Below are positions 47,624-54,382 of a DNA stretch of 54,382 nt, piece by piece; position 1 is the stretch's first letter; each line of letters begins with the position of its first letter. A program made the translations under genes and the position numbers. The notes beneath the pieces were generated by a model. That model worked only from the letters and a program-made list of their open reading frames with translations. It was not told the DNA's origin and searched no databases. The DNA comes from Gammaproteobacteria bacterium (GTDB lineage: Bacteria > Pseudomonadota > Gammaproteobacteria > Pseudomonadales > Pseudohongiellaceae), in contig PBYU01000019.1 in NCBI GenBank assembly GCA_002730035.1, positions 4,213 to 58,594 on the forward strand, given 5' to 3'.

Positions 47624-48103
47624 ATGCTCATGGACAAGCTGGATAAGCGCATTCTGCAAGAGCTGCAGGCCAATGGCGCCATCACAAACCTGGAGTTGGC
47701 CGACAAGATAGGCCTGTCTCCTTCGCCCTGTGCGCGTCGGGTAAAACAGCTGGAAGAAGCTGGTATCATTAAGGGTCAGGTTACCCTGCTGAATGCCTCC
47801 AAGCTGGAATTGAAACTCTCCGCCCTCATCCAGATCAGCATGGATAGGCACACACCCGATCGATTCGAGGTTTTCGAGAAAAAGGTGAGCAGCTTTCCGG
47901 AGGTGATCGAATGTCTGCTGATTACAGGACAATCAGCCGACTACCAGCTCAAGGTCATGGTACCGGACATGGAAAACTACCAGGAATTTCTGCTCAATAA
48001 GATCACCCGAATCGAGGGGGTGTCCGATGTGCATTCGAGCTTTGTGCTCAGGGAAGTAGTTAACTCGACAGAGTTACCATTAAACCATATCAGGCACGGC
48101 TGA
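47624..48103 (+). CDS. Lrp/AsnC-family transcriptional regulator
   Basis: 159 residues; the ATG follows GGAGGAGCTGTC. N-terminal HTH (LDKLDKRILQELQ-like, NLELADKIGLSPSPCARRVKQLEEAGII) and a C-terminal RAM ligand domain (FPEVIECLLITGQSADYQLKVMV). Lrp/AsnC proteins form octamers and sense amino acids. Divergent from leuA, so leucine control of leuA is a reasonable inference. Overall length and pattern fit Lrp. Confidence 0.93.
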   Translation: MLMDKLDKRILQELQANGAITNLELADKIGLSPSPCARRVKQLEEAGIIKGQVTLLNASKLELKLSALIQISMDRHTPDRFEVFEKKVSSFPEVIECLLITGQSADYQLKVMVPDMENYQEFLLNKITRIEGVSDVHSSFVLREVVNSTELPLNHIRHG

Positions 48104-48112
48104 ATTCAGCCG
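48097..48112 (+). terminator. Short hairpin overlapping the regulator's stop codon
   Basis: CGGCTGAATTCAGCCG is a perfect 16-bp palindrome that overlaps the TGA stop of the regulator. No T-run follows, so it may stall rather than terminate transcription. It sits between convergent genes. Confidence 0.35.
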
Positions 48113-48127
48113 TCAACACCAGGAATC

Positions 48128-48946
48128 CTAGAAGAAGTGCTTTACTTTTTCCTTATAGGAGCGACTCATCTTCAGTGATGAGCCACAGCTCAGGGTGAGA
48201 TGAAACTCACCGTTGATATGCGAGGAAACTTTTTCAACGCGCTCCAGGTTTACAATGGTTGAGCGATGCACGCGCTGAAAGATTGACGGGTCCAGGCGAG
48301 CCTCCAACTCCTTCATGGTAGTGCGCATGATGTGTGTCACGCCCTTGGCATGCACGCACATGTAATCTCCAGCCGCATCGATCCAGTCGATGTCGTGAAC
48401 CGGCACGAAGGTAATGGAGGATCCATCCTTGATGGCAAGCCGGTCGGCTTGCTCTAGCAGATCTTCGCCACTGGCCAGTAGCTCCCCTATCGCTGCGGAG
48501 GACTTACCCGTTAAGCTTACCGCAAGGTCCAGTAGTTTCCGTTTCTCGTGGAGCGCCGAATGCTGCTCTCTCACCTGCGTTGCCTTGCTTATTGCATCTG
48601 CGAGGCGTTCCTTCTCCACCGGTTTCAGCAAGTAATCGATGGCATGGACATCGAATGCATCTACGGCAAACGCATCGTAGGCGGTTACGAATATAACCAT
48701 TGGCATGACATCACCCTGAATTTCGGAAATGAGCTCAAAACCCGTCATACCTGGCATTTGAATATCGAGAAATACAACATCGGGTTCGAACTCGATTATC
48801 GCTTCAATCGCCTCCCTGCCGTTCTTACAATGTTTTAATACATCGACGCCACCGAGTTCTTCCAGACGCATGGCCAGCCCCTTCCGAGCGAGCTCTTCAT
48901 CATCCACGATAAGTGCAGTCAATTTCTGTTGATCATTCTGTGTCAT
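48128..48946 (-). CDS. LytTR-family response regulator
   Basis: 272 residues. The receiver domain has VDDEELAR and phosphoacceptor Asp61 in VVFLDIQMPG, and VTAYDAFAVDAF then DYLLKPV. The LytTR DNA-binding domain occupies the C-terminal ~100 residues (DYMCVHAKGVTHIMRTTMKELE, FQRVHRSTIVNLERVEKV). Its start overlaps the end of the histidine-kinase gene by 14 bp, so the two are translated together. Confidence 0.94.
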   Translation of the reverse strand: MTQNDQQKLTALIVDDEELARKGLAMRLEELGGVDVLKHCKNGREAIEAIIEFEPDVVFLDIQMPGMTGFELISEIQGDVMPMVIFVTAYDAFAVDAFDVHAIDYLLKPVEKERLADAISKATQVREQHSALHEKRKLLDLAVSLTGKSSAAIGELLASGEDLLEQADRLAIKDGSSITFVPVHDIDWIDAAGDYMCVHAKGVTHIMRTTMKELEARLDPSIFQRVHRSTIVNLERVEKVSSHINGEFHLTLSCGSSLKMSRSYKEKVKHFF

Positions 48947-50030
48947 AGGGAATTAGGACCTTAACAGTTAATCCGCTTGGCTTTACATTTGAAAATGCCA
49001 GATCGTAGTGCTCGCCGTAGATTGTATGCAGTCGGTTTCTAATATTACTGATACCGACGCCATTTGAAAGCGCCAACTGTTGTTCTGCAATTTCCACGTT
49101 AGCAATCCCTGGACCATCATCTGTTATCTGGATCATCAACAGCTTGCCCACTTTTTTTGCCGCAATCCGAATCGTGCCACCATGTTCAGTCTTGGAGATA
49201 CCGTGCTTGATGGAATTTTCGATGATCGGTTGCAGAAGCATGGTTGGCACCAGCGCTGCCTCGGCCTTTTTATCGATATCCAGTTCCAGGCGCATGCGTT
49301 CTGCGAAGCGAACTTTTTCAATATCGAGATACAATCTGGAGGTCTCCAGTTCATGCGCCAGCGTCACGCGATCCAGTGGTGAGTGATCCAGCGAGTAACG
49401 CAAAAACTTGCTGAGCTTGGTTAACATCTCGTTGGCCTGTTCCGTGGCCTTCTCCAGCACCAGGGTGGAAATGGCGTTAAGTGTGTTGAACAGGAAGTGA
49501 GGATTGAGTTGATAACGCAACATTAACAGCTGTGCCTGATGCGCGAGTGCCTCGGAGCGCAGGCTCTTCTCTTTTTCAAGCTGAAACAGCTGGTAGTACT
49601 TGATGATGAAATACAGTGCACTCCAGGTGAGCATCAGAGGGTAGGAGAATATAAACAGATTATCGAACAAATCCTGGCCAGTGGCCGCGCTGAGATCGAT
49701 GGTCTCCCCAAACGGCAGCAGCGCGAAATAGTTTTGAAAGGGTTGCCAGATCAGCGCCGCTCCGAAGGCACCGAACCAGGTGGCCAGGAAGCGCACTACG
49801 AAGCCCTTCTCCCACACCAGCTTGTAGAGCAGACGCAGACCGGACGTCAGCAGGATCGCCACCGCCGCGCTGAGGCTATAAACCAGTGCCAGGGGAATAA
49901 TGTATTCCAGGGCGGGTGGCACAAAGATCAGGTTCAGCAGAACCAGCATCAGTGCCCAGACAGACCAGCCCACCAACTGGAAAATCCAGAATTGGCTTCT
50001 TCTTATTAGTGAGAATGAACTGGTACTCAT
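48933..50030 (-). CDS. LytS/YehU-type sensor histidine kinase
   Basis: 365 residues. Several N-terminal transmembrane helices (residues ~13-140) lack a recognisable ligand domain. The His_kinase box LRYQLNPHFLFNTLNAI places the phosphorylated His near residue 178. The ATPase part has PTMLLQPIIENSIKHG and ITDDGPGI. It pairs with the overlapping LytTR regulator. The signal is unknown. An 8-bp-stem hairpin (50037-50061) ends 6 bp before the ATG. Confidence 0.93.
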   Translation of the reverse strand: MSTSSFSLIRRSQFWIFQLVGWSVWALMLVLLNLIFVPPALEYIIPLALVYSLSAAVAILLTSGLRLLYKLVWEKGFVVRFLATWFGAFGAALIWQPFQNYFALLPFGETIDLSAATGQDLFDNLFIFSYPLMLTWSALYFIIKYYQLFQLEKEKSLRSEALAHQAQLLMLRYQLNPHFLFNTLNAISTLVLEKATEQANEMLTKLSKFLRYSLDHSPLDRVTLAHELETSRLYLDIEKVRFAERMRLELDIDKKAEAALVPTMLLQPIIENSIKHGISKTEHGGTIRIAAKKVGKLLMIQITDDGPGIANVEIAEQQLALSNGVGISNIRNRLHTIYGEHYDLAFSNVKPSGLTVKVLIPYDTE

Positions 50031-50036
50031 ACCTGG

Positions 50037-50061
50037 TGGGCCGGGCTTACTATCCGGCCCA
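50037..50061 (-). promoter_or_regulatory. Hairpin just before the histidine-kinase start
   Basis: TGGGCCGG (50037-50044) pairs with CCGGCCCA (50054-50061) around a 9-nt loop, between the mdh stop and the kinase ATG. It has no T-tract, so it may control translation of the kinase or process the mRNA. Confidence 0.45.
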
Positions 50062-50070
50062 CTCCCGGGT

Positions 50071-51048
50071 TCAGGGAAGCAAGTCTGCTACTGCGTCTCG
50101 CTCTTCCTTTAGTTCCTGCTCAGTCCTGGACATCAGGTCCTGGCTGAACTCATTGATTTCCAGACCTTGCACAATCGAATAGCTACCTGCTTCGCAGCTA
50201 ACCGGATAAGAATAGATAAGCCCTGCTTCGATACCATAACTACCGTCGCTGTGGATACCCATGCTGACTGTCTTACCAGCAGTACCGAGAACCCAGTCAT
50301 GCATATGCTCGATAGCGGCATTGGCAGCCGATGCTGCACTGGACAGACCTCTGGCTTTTATGATGGCCGCGCCGCGCTGCTGTACTGTGGGAATGAACTG
50401 TTCGACGATCCATGCCTGATCCACCAGGCTCAAGGCATTCTCGCCAGCCACCGAACAGTGATGTATATCCGGATACTGGGTCGCGGAATGATTACCCCAA
50501 ATCGTCAATCCCTCGACATCGGTGCTCTCTTTACCAGTCTTGATCGCCAGTTGCGCTATGGCCCGATTATGATCCAGCCTGGTCATGGCAGTGAATTGCC
50601 CAGGATTGAGATCGGGTGCGTTGCGATAGGCTATCAGCGCATTGGTATTGGCCGGATTGCCCACCACCAGCACCTTGACATCGCGGCTGGCAACCTTGTT
50701 GATGGCCGCTCCCTGTACCGAAAAGATCTGCGCGTTGGCCTCTAGCAAGTCCTTTCGCTCCATGTCTGGTCCACGTGGACGAGCCCCCACCAGCAAGCAG
50801 TAGTCGGCGTCCTTGAAGGCCAGATCGGGATCGTCGGTCTGCACGATGCCGGCCACCAGAGGGAAGGCGCAATCTTCGATTTCCATTACCGTACCCTGTA
50901 GAGCTTCTAGGGCTGGGCTTATTTCGAGCAATTGCAGTATCACGGGCTGATCGGTGCCCAGCATTTCTCCGGCGGCAATTCTGAATAATAAAGAGTAACT
51001 GATTTGGCCCGCTGCTCCAGTGACAGCGACTCGCACGGGTGCTTTCAT
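50071..51048 (-). CDS. mdh: Malate dehydrogenase
   Basis: 325 residues. NAD-binding [19 protein letters not shown] starts the protein. The active-site segment [16 protein letters not shown] supplies the catalytic His, and [12 protein letters not shown] carries a substrate-binding Arg. This is the type-2 malate dehydrogenase found in many proteobacteria, converting malate to oxaloacetate in the citric acid cycle. The two-component pair lies downstream on the same strand. Confidence 0.97.
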   Translation of the reverse strand: MKAPVRVAVTGAAGQISYSLLFRIAAGEMLGTDQPVILQLLEISPALEALQGTVMEIEDCAFPLVAGIVQTDDPDLAFKDADYCLLVGARPRGPDMERKDLLEANAQIFSVQGAAINKVASRDVKVLVVGNPANTNALIAYRNAPDLNPGQFTAMTRLDHNRAIAQLAIKTGKESTDVEGLTIWGNHSATQYPDIHHCSVAGENALSLVDQAWIVEQFIPTVQQRGAAIIKARGLSSAASAANAAIEHMHDWVLGTAGKTVSMGIHSDGSYGIEAGLIYSYPVSCEAGSYSIVQGLEINEFSQDLMSRTEQELKEERDAVADLLP

Positions 51049-51100
51049 GTCTGTTTTGATTCCTTTATCTGTCAGTTTGATTCGTTGTAGAGGGCCGTGC

Positions 51101-51106
51101 AGTATA
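51101..51106 (-). promoter_or_regulatory. Candidate -10 element for mdh
   Basis: TATACT on the minus strand, about 55 bp before the mdh ATG. The -35 region is not convincing. An AAAGGA ribosome site lies just before the gene. Confidence 0.4.
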
Positions 51107-51187
51107 TCAGATTATGGGTAAAAATGAGAGATCGCCGGGGCCACCGAAGGTCTGTTCTAATCCACACAAGGACTGACCCACCTATCA

Positions 51188-52249
51188 CTAACTAGTGCTG
51201 TTGAAAATAAACATCGCATCGCCGTAGCTGAAAAAACGATACTCCTGGTCTATTGCTTCATGGTAGGCGTCAAGTAGCATTTTTTTACCAGCATATGCAC
51301 TAACCAGCATTAGAAGTGTTGATTCTGGCAGGTGAAAATTGGTGATCATGGCGTCGACAATCTGAAATTGGTATCCAGGGTAAATGAAAATGTCAGTCTC
51401 TCCCTGGAACCGCTTTAGTACCCCGTCCCGGGTAGCACTCTCCAGGCTTCTAACCGATGTTGTACCAACAGCAATTATCCGACCACCTCTGGCCTTGCAC
51501 GCGTTTACTTTTTCACAGACTTCATCATCTACGTCAACAAATTCTTTATGCATTTTGTGCTCATCGATATTATCTACCCGCACGGGTTGAAAGGTGCCAG
51601 CTCCCACATGTAGTGTCAGGAAAGCCAGCTCAATTCCCTTTTCCTTTATCTCGAGCAATAATTCCTCATCGAAATGCAATCCTGCCGTTGGGGCCGCAAC
51701 CGCACCTTCCCGATTTGCATACACCGTCTGGTATCGCTCCTCATCCACTTCCTCATCGGCACGCTTGATATAGGGGGGCAGAGGTATATGTCCGAATTCC
51801 CTGAGCTGCCTGGATAGATCCAGACTCGATGAAAATTTCAGCAAAAAGAACTCCCCTTCCCGCGCCCCTACTTCTGCATCAAGCGTGGCAGAGCACCCGC
51901 GGAGCTGCTTATCTCTGGGGTAAAACTGCAGCAAGGTGCCGGACTTGGGGGACTTACTGGCTCGAACCTGCGCCAGAGCCCTGTTGTTCTCAAGCAACCT
52001 CTCTATCAGCACTTCAACCCGACCCCCGGTATTCTTTTCTCCAAGTAATCGCGCTGGAATAACACGCGTGTCATTGAATACCAATAGATCTCCGGGTCGA
52101 AGTAAATCGACGCACTCACGAAATACACGGTGCTCGACGTCACCCGTTGCAGAATTCAGACACATTAACCGACTATCGGTGCGTCGATTGGTTGAGTAAT
52201 TTGCAATCAGGCGCTCAGGAAGAGTGTATTTGAAGTCACTGAGTTGCAT
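51188..52249 (-). CDS. queA: S-adenosylmethionine:tRNA ribosyltransferase-isomerase
   Basis: About 353 residues from the ATG at 52249, whose product begins [16 protein letters not shown] as in known QueA. Other family segments are [41 protein letters not shown] and [14 protein letters not shown]. It makes epoxyqueuosine on tRNA from preQ1. Queuosine genes tgt and yajC usually follow; here the gene ends the unit within the window. Confidence 0.97.
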   Translation of the reverse strand: MQLSDFKYTLPERLIANYSTNRRTDSRLMCLNSATGDVEHRVFRECVDLLRPGDLLVFNDTRVIPARLLGEKNTGGRVEVLIERLLENNRALAQVRASKSPKSGTLLQFYPRDKQLRGCSATLDAEVGAREGEFFLLKFSSSLDLSRQLREFGHIPLPPYIKRADEEVDEERYQTVYANREGAVAAPTAGLHFDEELLLEIKEKGIELAFLTLHVGAGTFQPVRVDNIDEHKMHKEFVDVDDEVCEKVNACKARGGRIIAVGTTSVRSLESATRDGVLKRFQGETDIFIYPGYQFQIVDAMITNFHLPESTLLMLVSAYAGKKMLLDAYHEAIDQEYRFFSYGDAMFIFNSTS

Positions 52250-52344
52250 ATAGCAATTCACACGGTTTCAGATTGAGGAATCTGCAGCGTATAAAATAAT
52301 GGGCAGAAGTGAAAGCAATAGTGTCGAGAACTAAGGACCCCCAA

Positions 52345-52372
52345 TTGCGCCTCTATTGGCAGCTGCTATAAT
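52345..52372 (+). promoter_or_regulatory. Candidate promoter of tRNA-Leu
   Basis: TTGCGC (52345-52350) and a perfect TATAAT (52367-52372) are 16 bp apart, followed by a GC-rich discriminator typical of stable RNA genes. The predicted leader before the tRNA is about 100 nt. Confidence 0.6.
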
Positions 52373-52478
52373 GTGCGGCCTGCGCTGGCAGCTTAGCAGA
52401 GCAGCATATTGCGGCTAAAAGCTTCTATGTATTACTAGTCGAAGGAGATTAATTCAAAACCATTAGGATAGTGGTCAT

Positions 52479-52565
52479 GCCAGCGTGGTGAAATTGGTAG
52501 ACACGCCGGATTCAAAATCCGGTTCCTTCACGGGAGTGGCGGTTCGAGTCCGCCCGCTGGTACCA
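52479..52565 (+). tRNA. tRNA-Leu (CAA anticodon)
   Basis: An 87-nt cloverleaf. Acceptor GCCAGCG pairs with CGCTGGT, the D arm has AAATTGGTAGA, the anticodon loop is TTCAAAA (CAA), a long variable arm follows as in class II tRNAs, the T arm is GGCGG-TTCGAGT-CCGCC, and the CCA end is encoded. The integrase gene begins 139 bp downstream, so its 3' end is the likely attachment site. Confidence 0.96.
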
Positions 52566-52703
52566 TTCTTTAGTAACTTAGCATTACTTCCCAATCGAAA
52601 AAAACTCCTAAAACCTCGTAAATAATAGCATATTATTGCTACTTGCCACTACCTAGACTACCATACCCATAACTTTTCTATTCGTAGGTAGGTTAATAGG
52701 TAG

Positions 52704-53999
52704 ATGCCCAAGGTAGTCAAAGAATTATCAGATATTTCTATCAAACGACTCAGACATCGTGTCGGCACTGGTGCGAAAAATTCTAAGCTAAAGGGTAAAC
52801 CAATCAAGGCTATGCACGCTGTAGGAGGCGTAAGAGGCTTATATTTACAGTGTATTCCTCCAAAAGGCTCAGAGGAGGTTGGAGCTAGGCAATGGATATA
52901 CCGCGCTACAGTCGGTGACAAGGTTCGTAATATCGGCTTAGGTAACTACCCTTCTGTACCTACTAAAAGCGCGAGAGAGGCTGCCAGAGAGCTTCAAGAC
53001 GCAATTCAGGCTGGGATAGACCCTATTGCCCAAAAGAGAGCTAAGCTCGCTGAGCTAAAGGCTATGCAAGCTAAGGAAATAACCTTTGAGGATTACGCTA
53101 GGAAGAAGTTTATTCCCATAAAGGCGAGAGGTTATAAGAGCGCAGACCAAGTCCGCAGACTGAACCAGATACTCAGAGACTACGTCTTCCCCCATATAGG
53201 CAACATGGTTCTAGAAGACATAAGAAAGCAAGACATAGTAAAGATTATAGAGCCGCTCTGGGAAACAAAGAACGAAACCGCAAGGCGTGTCCAGAACTAC
53301 ATCCAATCCATTATCGAACAAGCTATCTCAGACGAACTGAGAGCGAAAGGTAATTGCGCTGTCTGGAAGAACAACTTACAAACATCATTCGTAAAAAGAG
53401 ACGCAGTCCATACAGTAAAAAGCCATCGCGCTATTCACTGGAAAGAACTCCCTAAGTTTATAAAAGCCCTACGAAGGTTAGACATTCCTAAAGGAAGCAG
53501 ACCAGAAGTAGACGCTATGCTTCTCATGATACTCACTGTGGGAAGACCTCAAGAGGTTAGGTTTGCTGATTGGGAAGAGATAGACCTTAAAGCAAAGGTC
53601 TGGAGGCAACCCGAAGGTAAATACAAAAGTAAAAAGATGTGGGAAATACCCCTCTGCACTACCGCTATTAACATCCTTAAAGCCCAACCTGGTTACGCTA
53701 CAAAGCGTGGCCGCATCTTCTCAACCTTAAATGGTGCAGTCATACACGATAAGTACCTCTCAGCTTTGCCAGACGCTTTGGGTTTCGATGCAGTAGCACA
53801 TGGATTTAGAGCTACGTTCAGAACTTGGGGGCAGAAGCATACAAAGAAGTATCGATTTGTTGAGGAAGAACTAGAACTCAGCTTGAAACACTTAGACACC
53901 GTAGGCTGTCGTGCCGCCTATGCCCGTGACCAATTGCTCCCTGACCGTAGAAAAGTAATTAGCACCTACGAAAAGTGGGCTATGAAAGGCGAAAAGTAA
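52704..53999 (+). CDS. Tyrosine recombinase (DUF4102/P4-type integrase) of a genomic island
   Basis: 431 residues. The N-terminus (residues ~1-100) matches the DUF4102 arm-binding domain (LYLQCIPPKG, WIYRATVGDKVRNIGLGNYPSV). A SAM-like core-binding domain follows. The catalytic domain has the first Arg in TVGRPQEVRFADWEEID, then AHGFRATFRTW (HxxR) and the late HLDTVGC, with the tyrosine probably in RAAYARD or STYEKWA. It lies next to tRNA-Leu, in more AT-rich DNA with frequent AGA and other rare codons, so it is probably horizontally acquired. Confidence 0.93.
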   Translation: MPKVVKELSDISIKRLRHRVGTGAKNSKLKGKPIKAMHAVGGVRGLYLQCIPPKGSEEVGARQWIYRATVGDKVRNIGLGNYPSVPTKSAREAARELQDAIQAGIDPIAQKRAKLAELKAMQAKEITFEDYARKKFIPIKARGYKSADQVRRLNQILRDYVFPHIGNMVLEDIRKQDIVKIIEPLWETKNETARRVQNYIQSIIEQAISDELRAKGNCAVWKNNLQTSFVKRDAVHTVKSHRAIHWKELPKFIKALRRLDIPKGSRPEVDAMLLMILTVGRPQEVRFADWEEIDLKAKVWRQPEGKYKSKKMWEIPLCTTAINILKAQPGYATKRGRIFSTLNGAVIHDKYLSALPDALGFDAVAHGFRATFRTWGQKHTKKYRFVEEELELSLKHLDTVGCRAAYARDQLLPDRRKVISTYEKWAMKGEK

Positions 54000-54382
54000 T
54001 GAATGATACCTATATTAAGGAATTTGAAGATTGGTTGCTGATGGGCAGTTGGGATGTCGATACTGCATGTAAGATATTAGCGGGATACTTCCCAGTTGCT
54101 TTTGACCCAACAGCTAACATCATGATTGATGTGTATAGCGATAAGGGCGGCTACAAGCAAACCTCTAATGGTGAAGCACCGACTGAAGCTCAACAAAATG
54201 AATACCATCGTATCTACGCACTATTTAAAAGTGATGAGCATGATTTTGCTGCTGTCGGTTTAGATGGGAAGCGTCTATTTCCTCAAAGCCACGTGGACAT
54301 TATGAAAAGCACAGTTCGTCCTTGCTATGCAATAGACTGGGCAGCAAGCATGTCCGTCGTCAAACAAATGGAACAGATGAGC
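53999..54382 (+). CDS. Island gene of unknown function (3' cut by window edge)
   Basis: The ATG at 53999 overlaps the integrase stop (TAATG), and the frame is open for 128 codons to the window end. The product starts MNDTYIKEFEDWLLMGSWDV and continues with CKILAGYFPVAFDPT. It has no recognised domain, is acidic and appears soluble. The tight overlap with the integrase suggests it is co-expressed and part of the island's core. Confidence 0.7.
   Translation, partial: MNDTYIKEFEDWLLMGSWDVDTACKILAGYFPVAFDPTANIMIDVYSDKGGYKQTSNGEAPTEAQQNEYHRIYALFKSDEHDFAAVGLDGKRLFPQSHVDIMKSTVRPCYAIDWAASMSVVKQMEQMS

Noticed and set aside
1..54382. CRISPR arrays, rRNA genes and insertion sequences
   Set aside because: I looked for regularly spaced repeats, rRNA-like stretches and transposase genes and saw none.

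Overview
The window looks like a chromosomal piece of a free-living, probably marine, gammaproteobacterium. The evidence is the gene order ndk-rlmN-pilW-rodZ-ispG-hisS-yfgM-bamB-der, a complete iscRSUA-hscBA-fdx-iscX operon, and many secreted redox and outer-membrane proteins. No species can be named from the sequence alone. Both edges cut genes: a TonB-like C-terminus at the left and an island gene at the right.

Region 1 (1-17,600) is mostly accessory. A TonB-domain gene overlaps a BlaI-type repressor. A periplasmic oxidation cluster follows: a PQQ dehydrogenase (minus strand) diverges from a three-gene plus-strand set encoding a secreted protein of unknown function, a cytochrome c/copper monooxygenase fusion, and a cytochrome c/PQQ dehydrogenase fusion. 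Next come an outer-membrane beta-barrel gene split by an in-frame TAG, a six-helix membrane protein split by an in-frame TAA, a dicarboxylate/amino-acid symporter, a small secreted protein behind a well-placed FNR-type site, a secreted methyltransferase-like protein, xseA with an M23 peptidase, a DUF3307 protein, a DsbA-like protein and a JmjC/cupin oxygenase whose N-terminus looks frameshifted.

Region 2 (17,800-36,400) is conserved core, all on the minus strand: MBL hydrolase, secreted M18 aminopeptidase, threonine dehydratase, der, bamB, yfgM, hisS, ispG, rodZ, pilW, rlmN and ndk, then the isc operon. The isc operon has a near-consensus IscR type 1 site over its promoter and a clear intrinsic terminator after iscX.

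Region 3 (36,400-45,600) holds a DinB-like protein, a PHP phosphoesterase, a zinc-ribbon protein, a secreted repeat protein, an ECF sigma/anti-sigma/periplasmic-protein operon, and a porin/FMN-binding/PepSY operon. The last has a Fur-like box and an FNR-like box in its promoter, so it may be a reductive system responding to iron and oxygen. A non-coding stretch bounded by related inverted repeats follows.

Region 4 (45,600-52,565) carries leuA (long form) divergent from an Lrp/AsnC regulator, a LytS/LytTR two-component pair, malate dehydrogenase, queA and tRNA-Leu(CAA). Region 5 (52,566-end) is AT-richer: a tyrosine recombinase gene directly follows the tRNA, with a second gene overlapping its stop codon. 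This is the left end of an integrated island that continues beyond the window.
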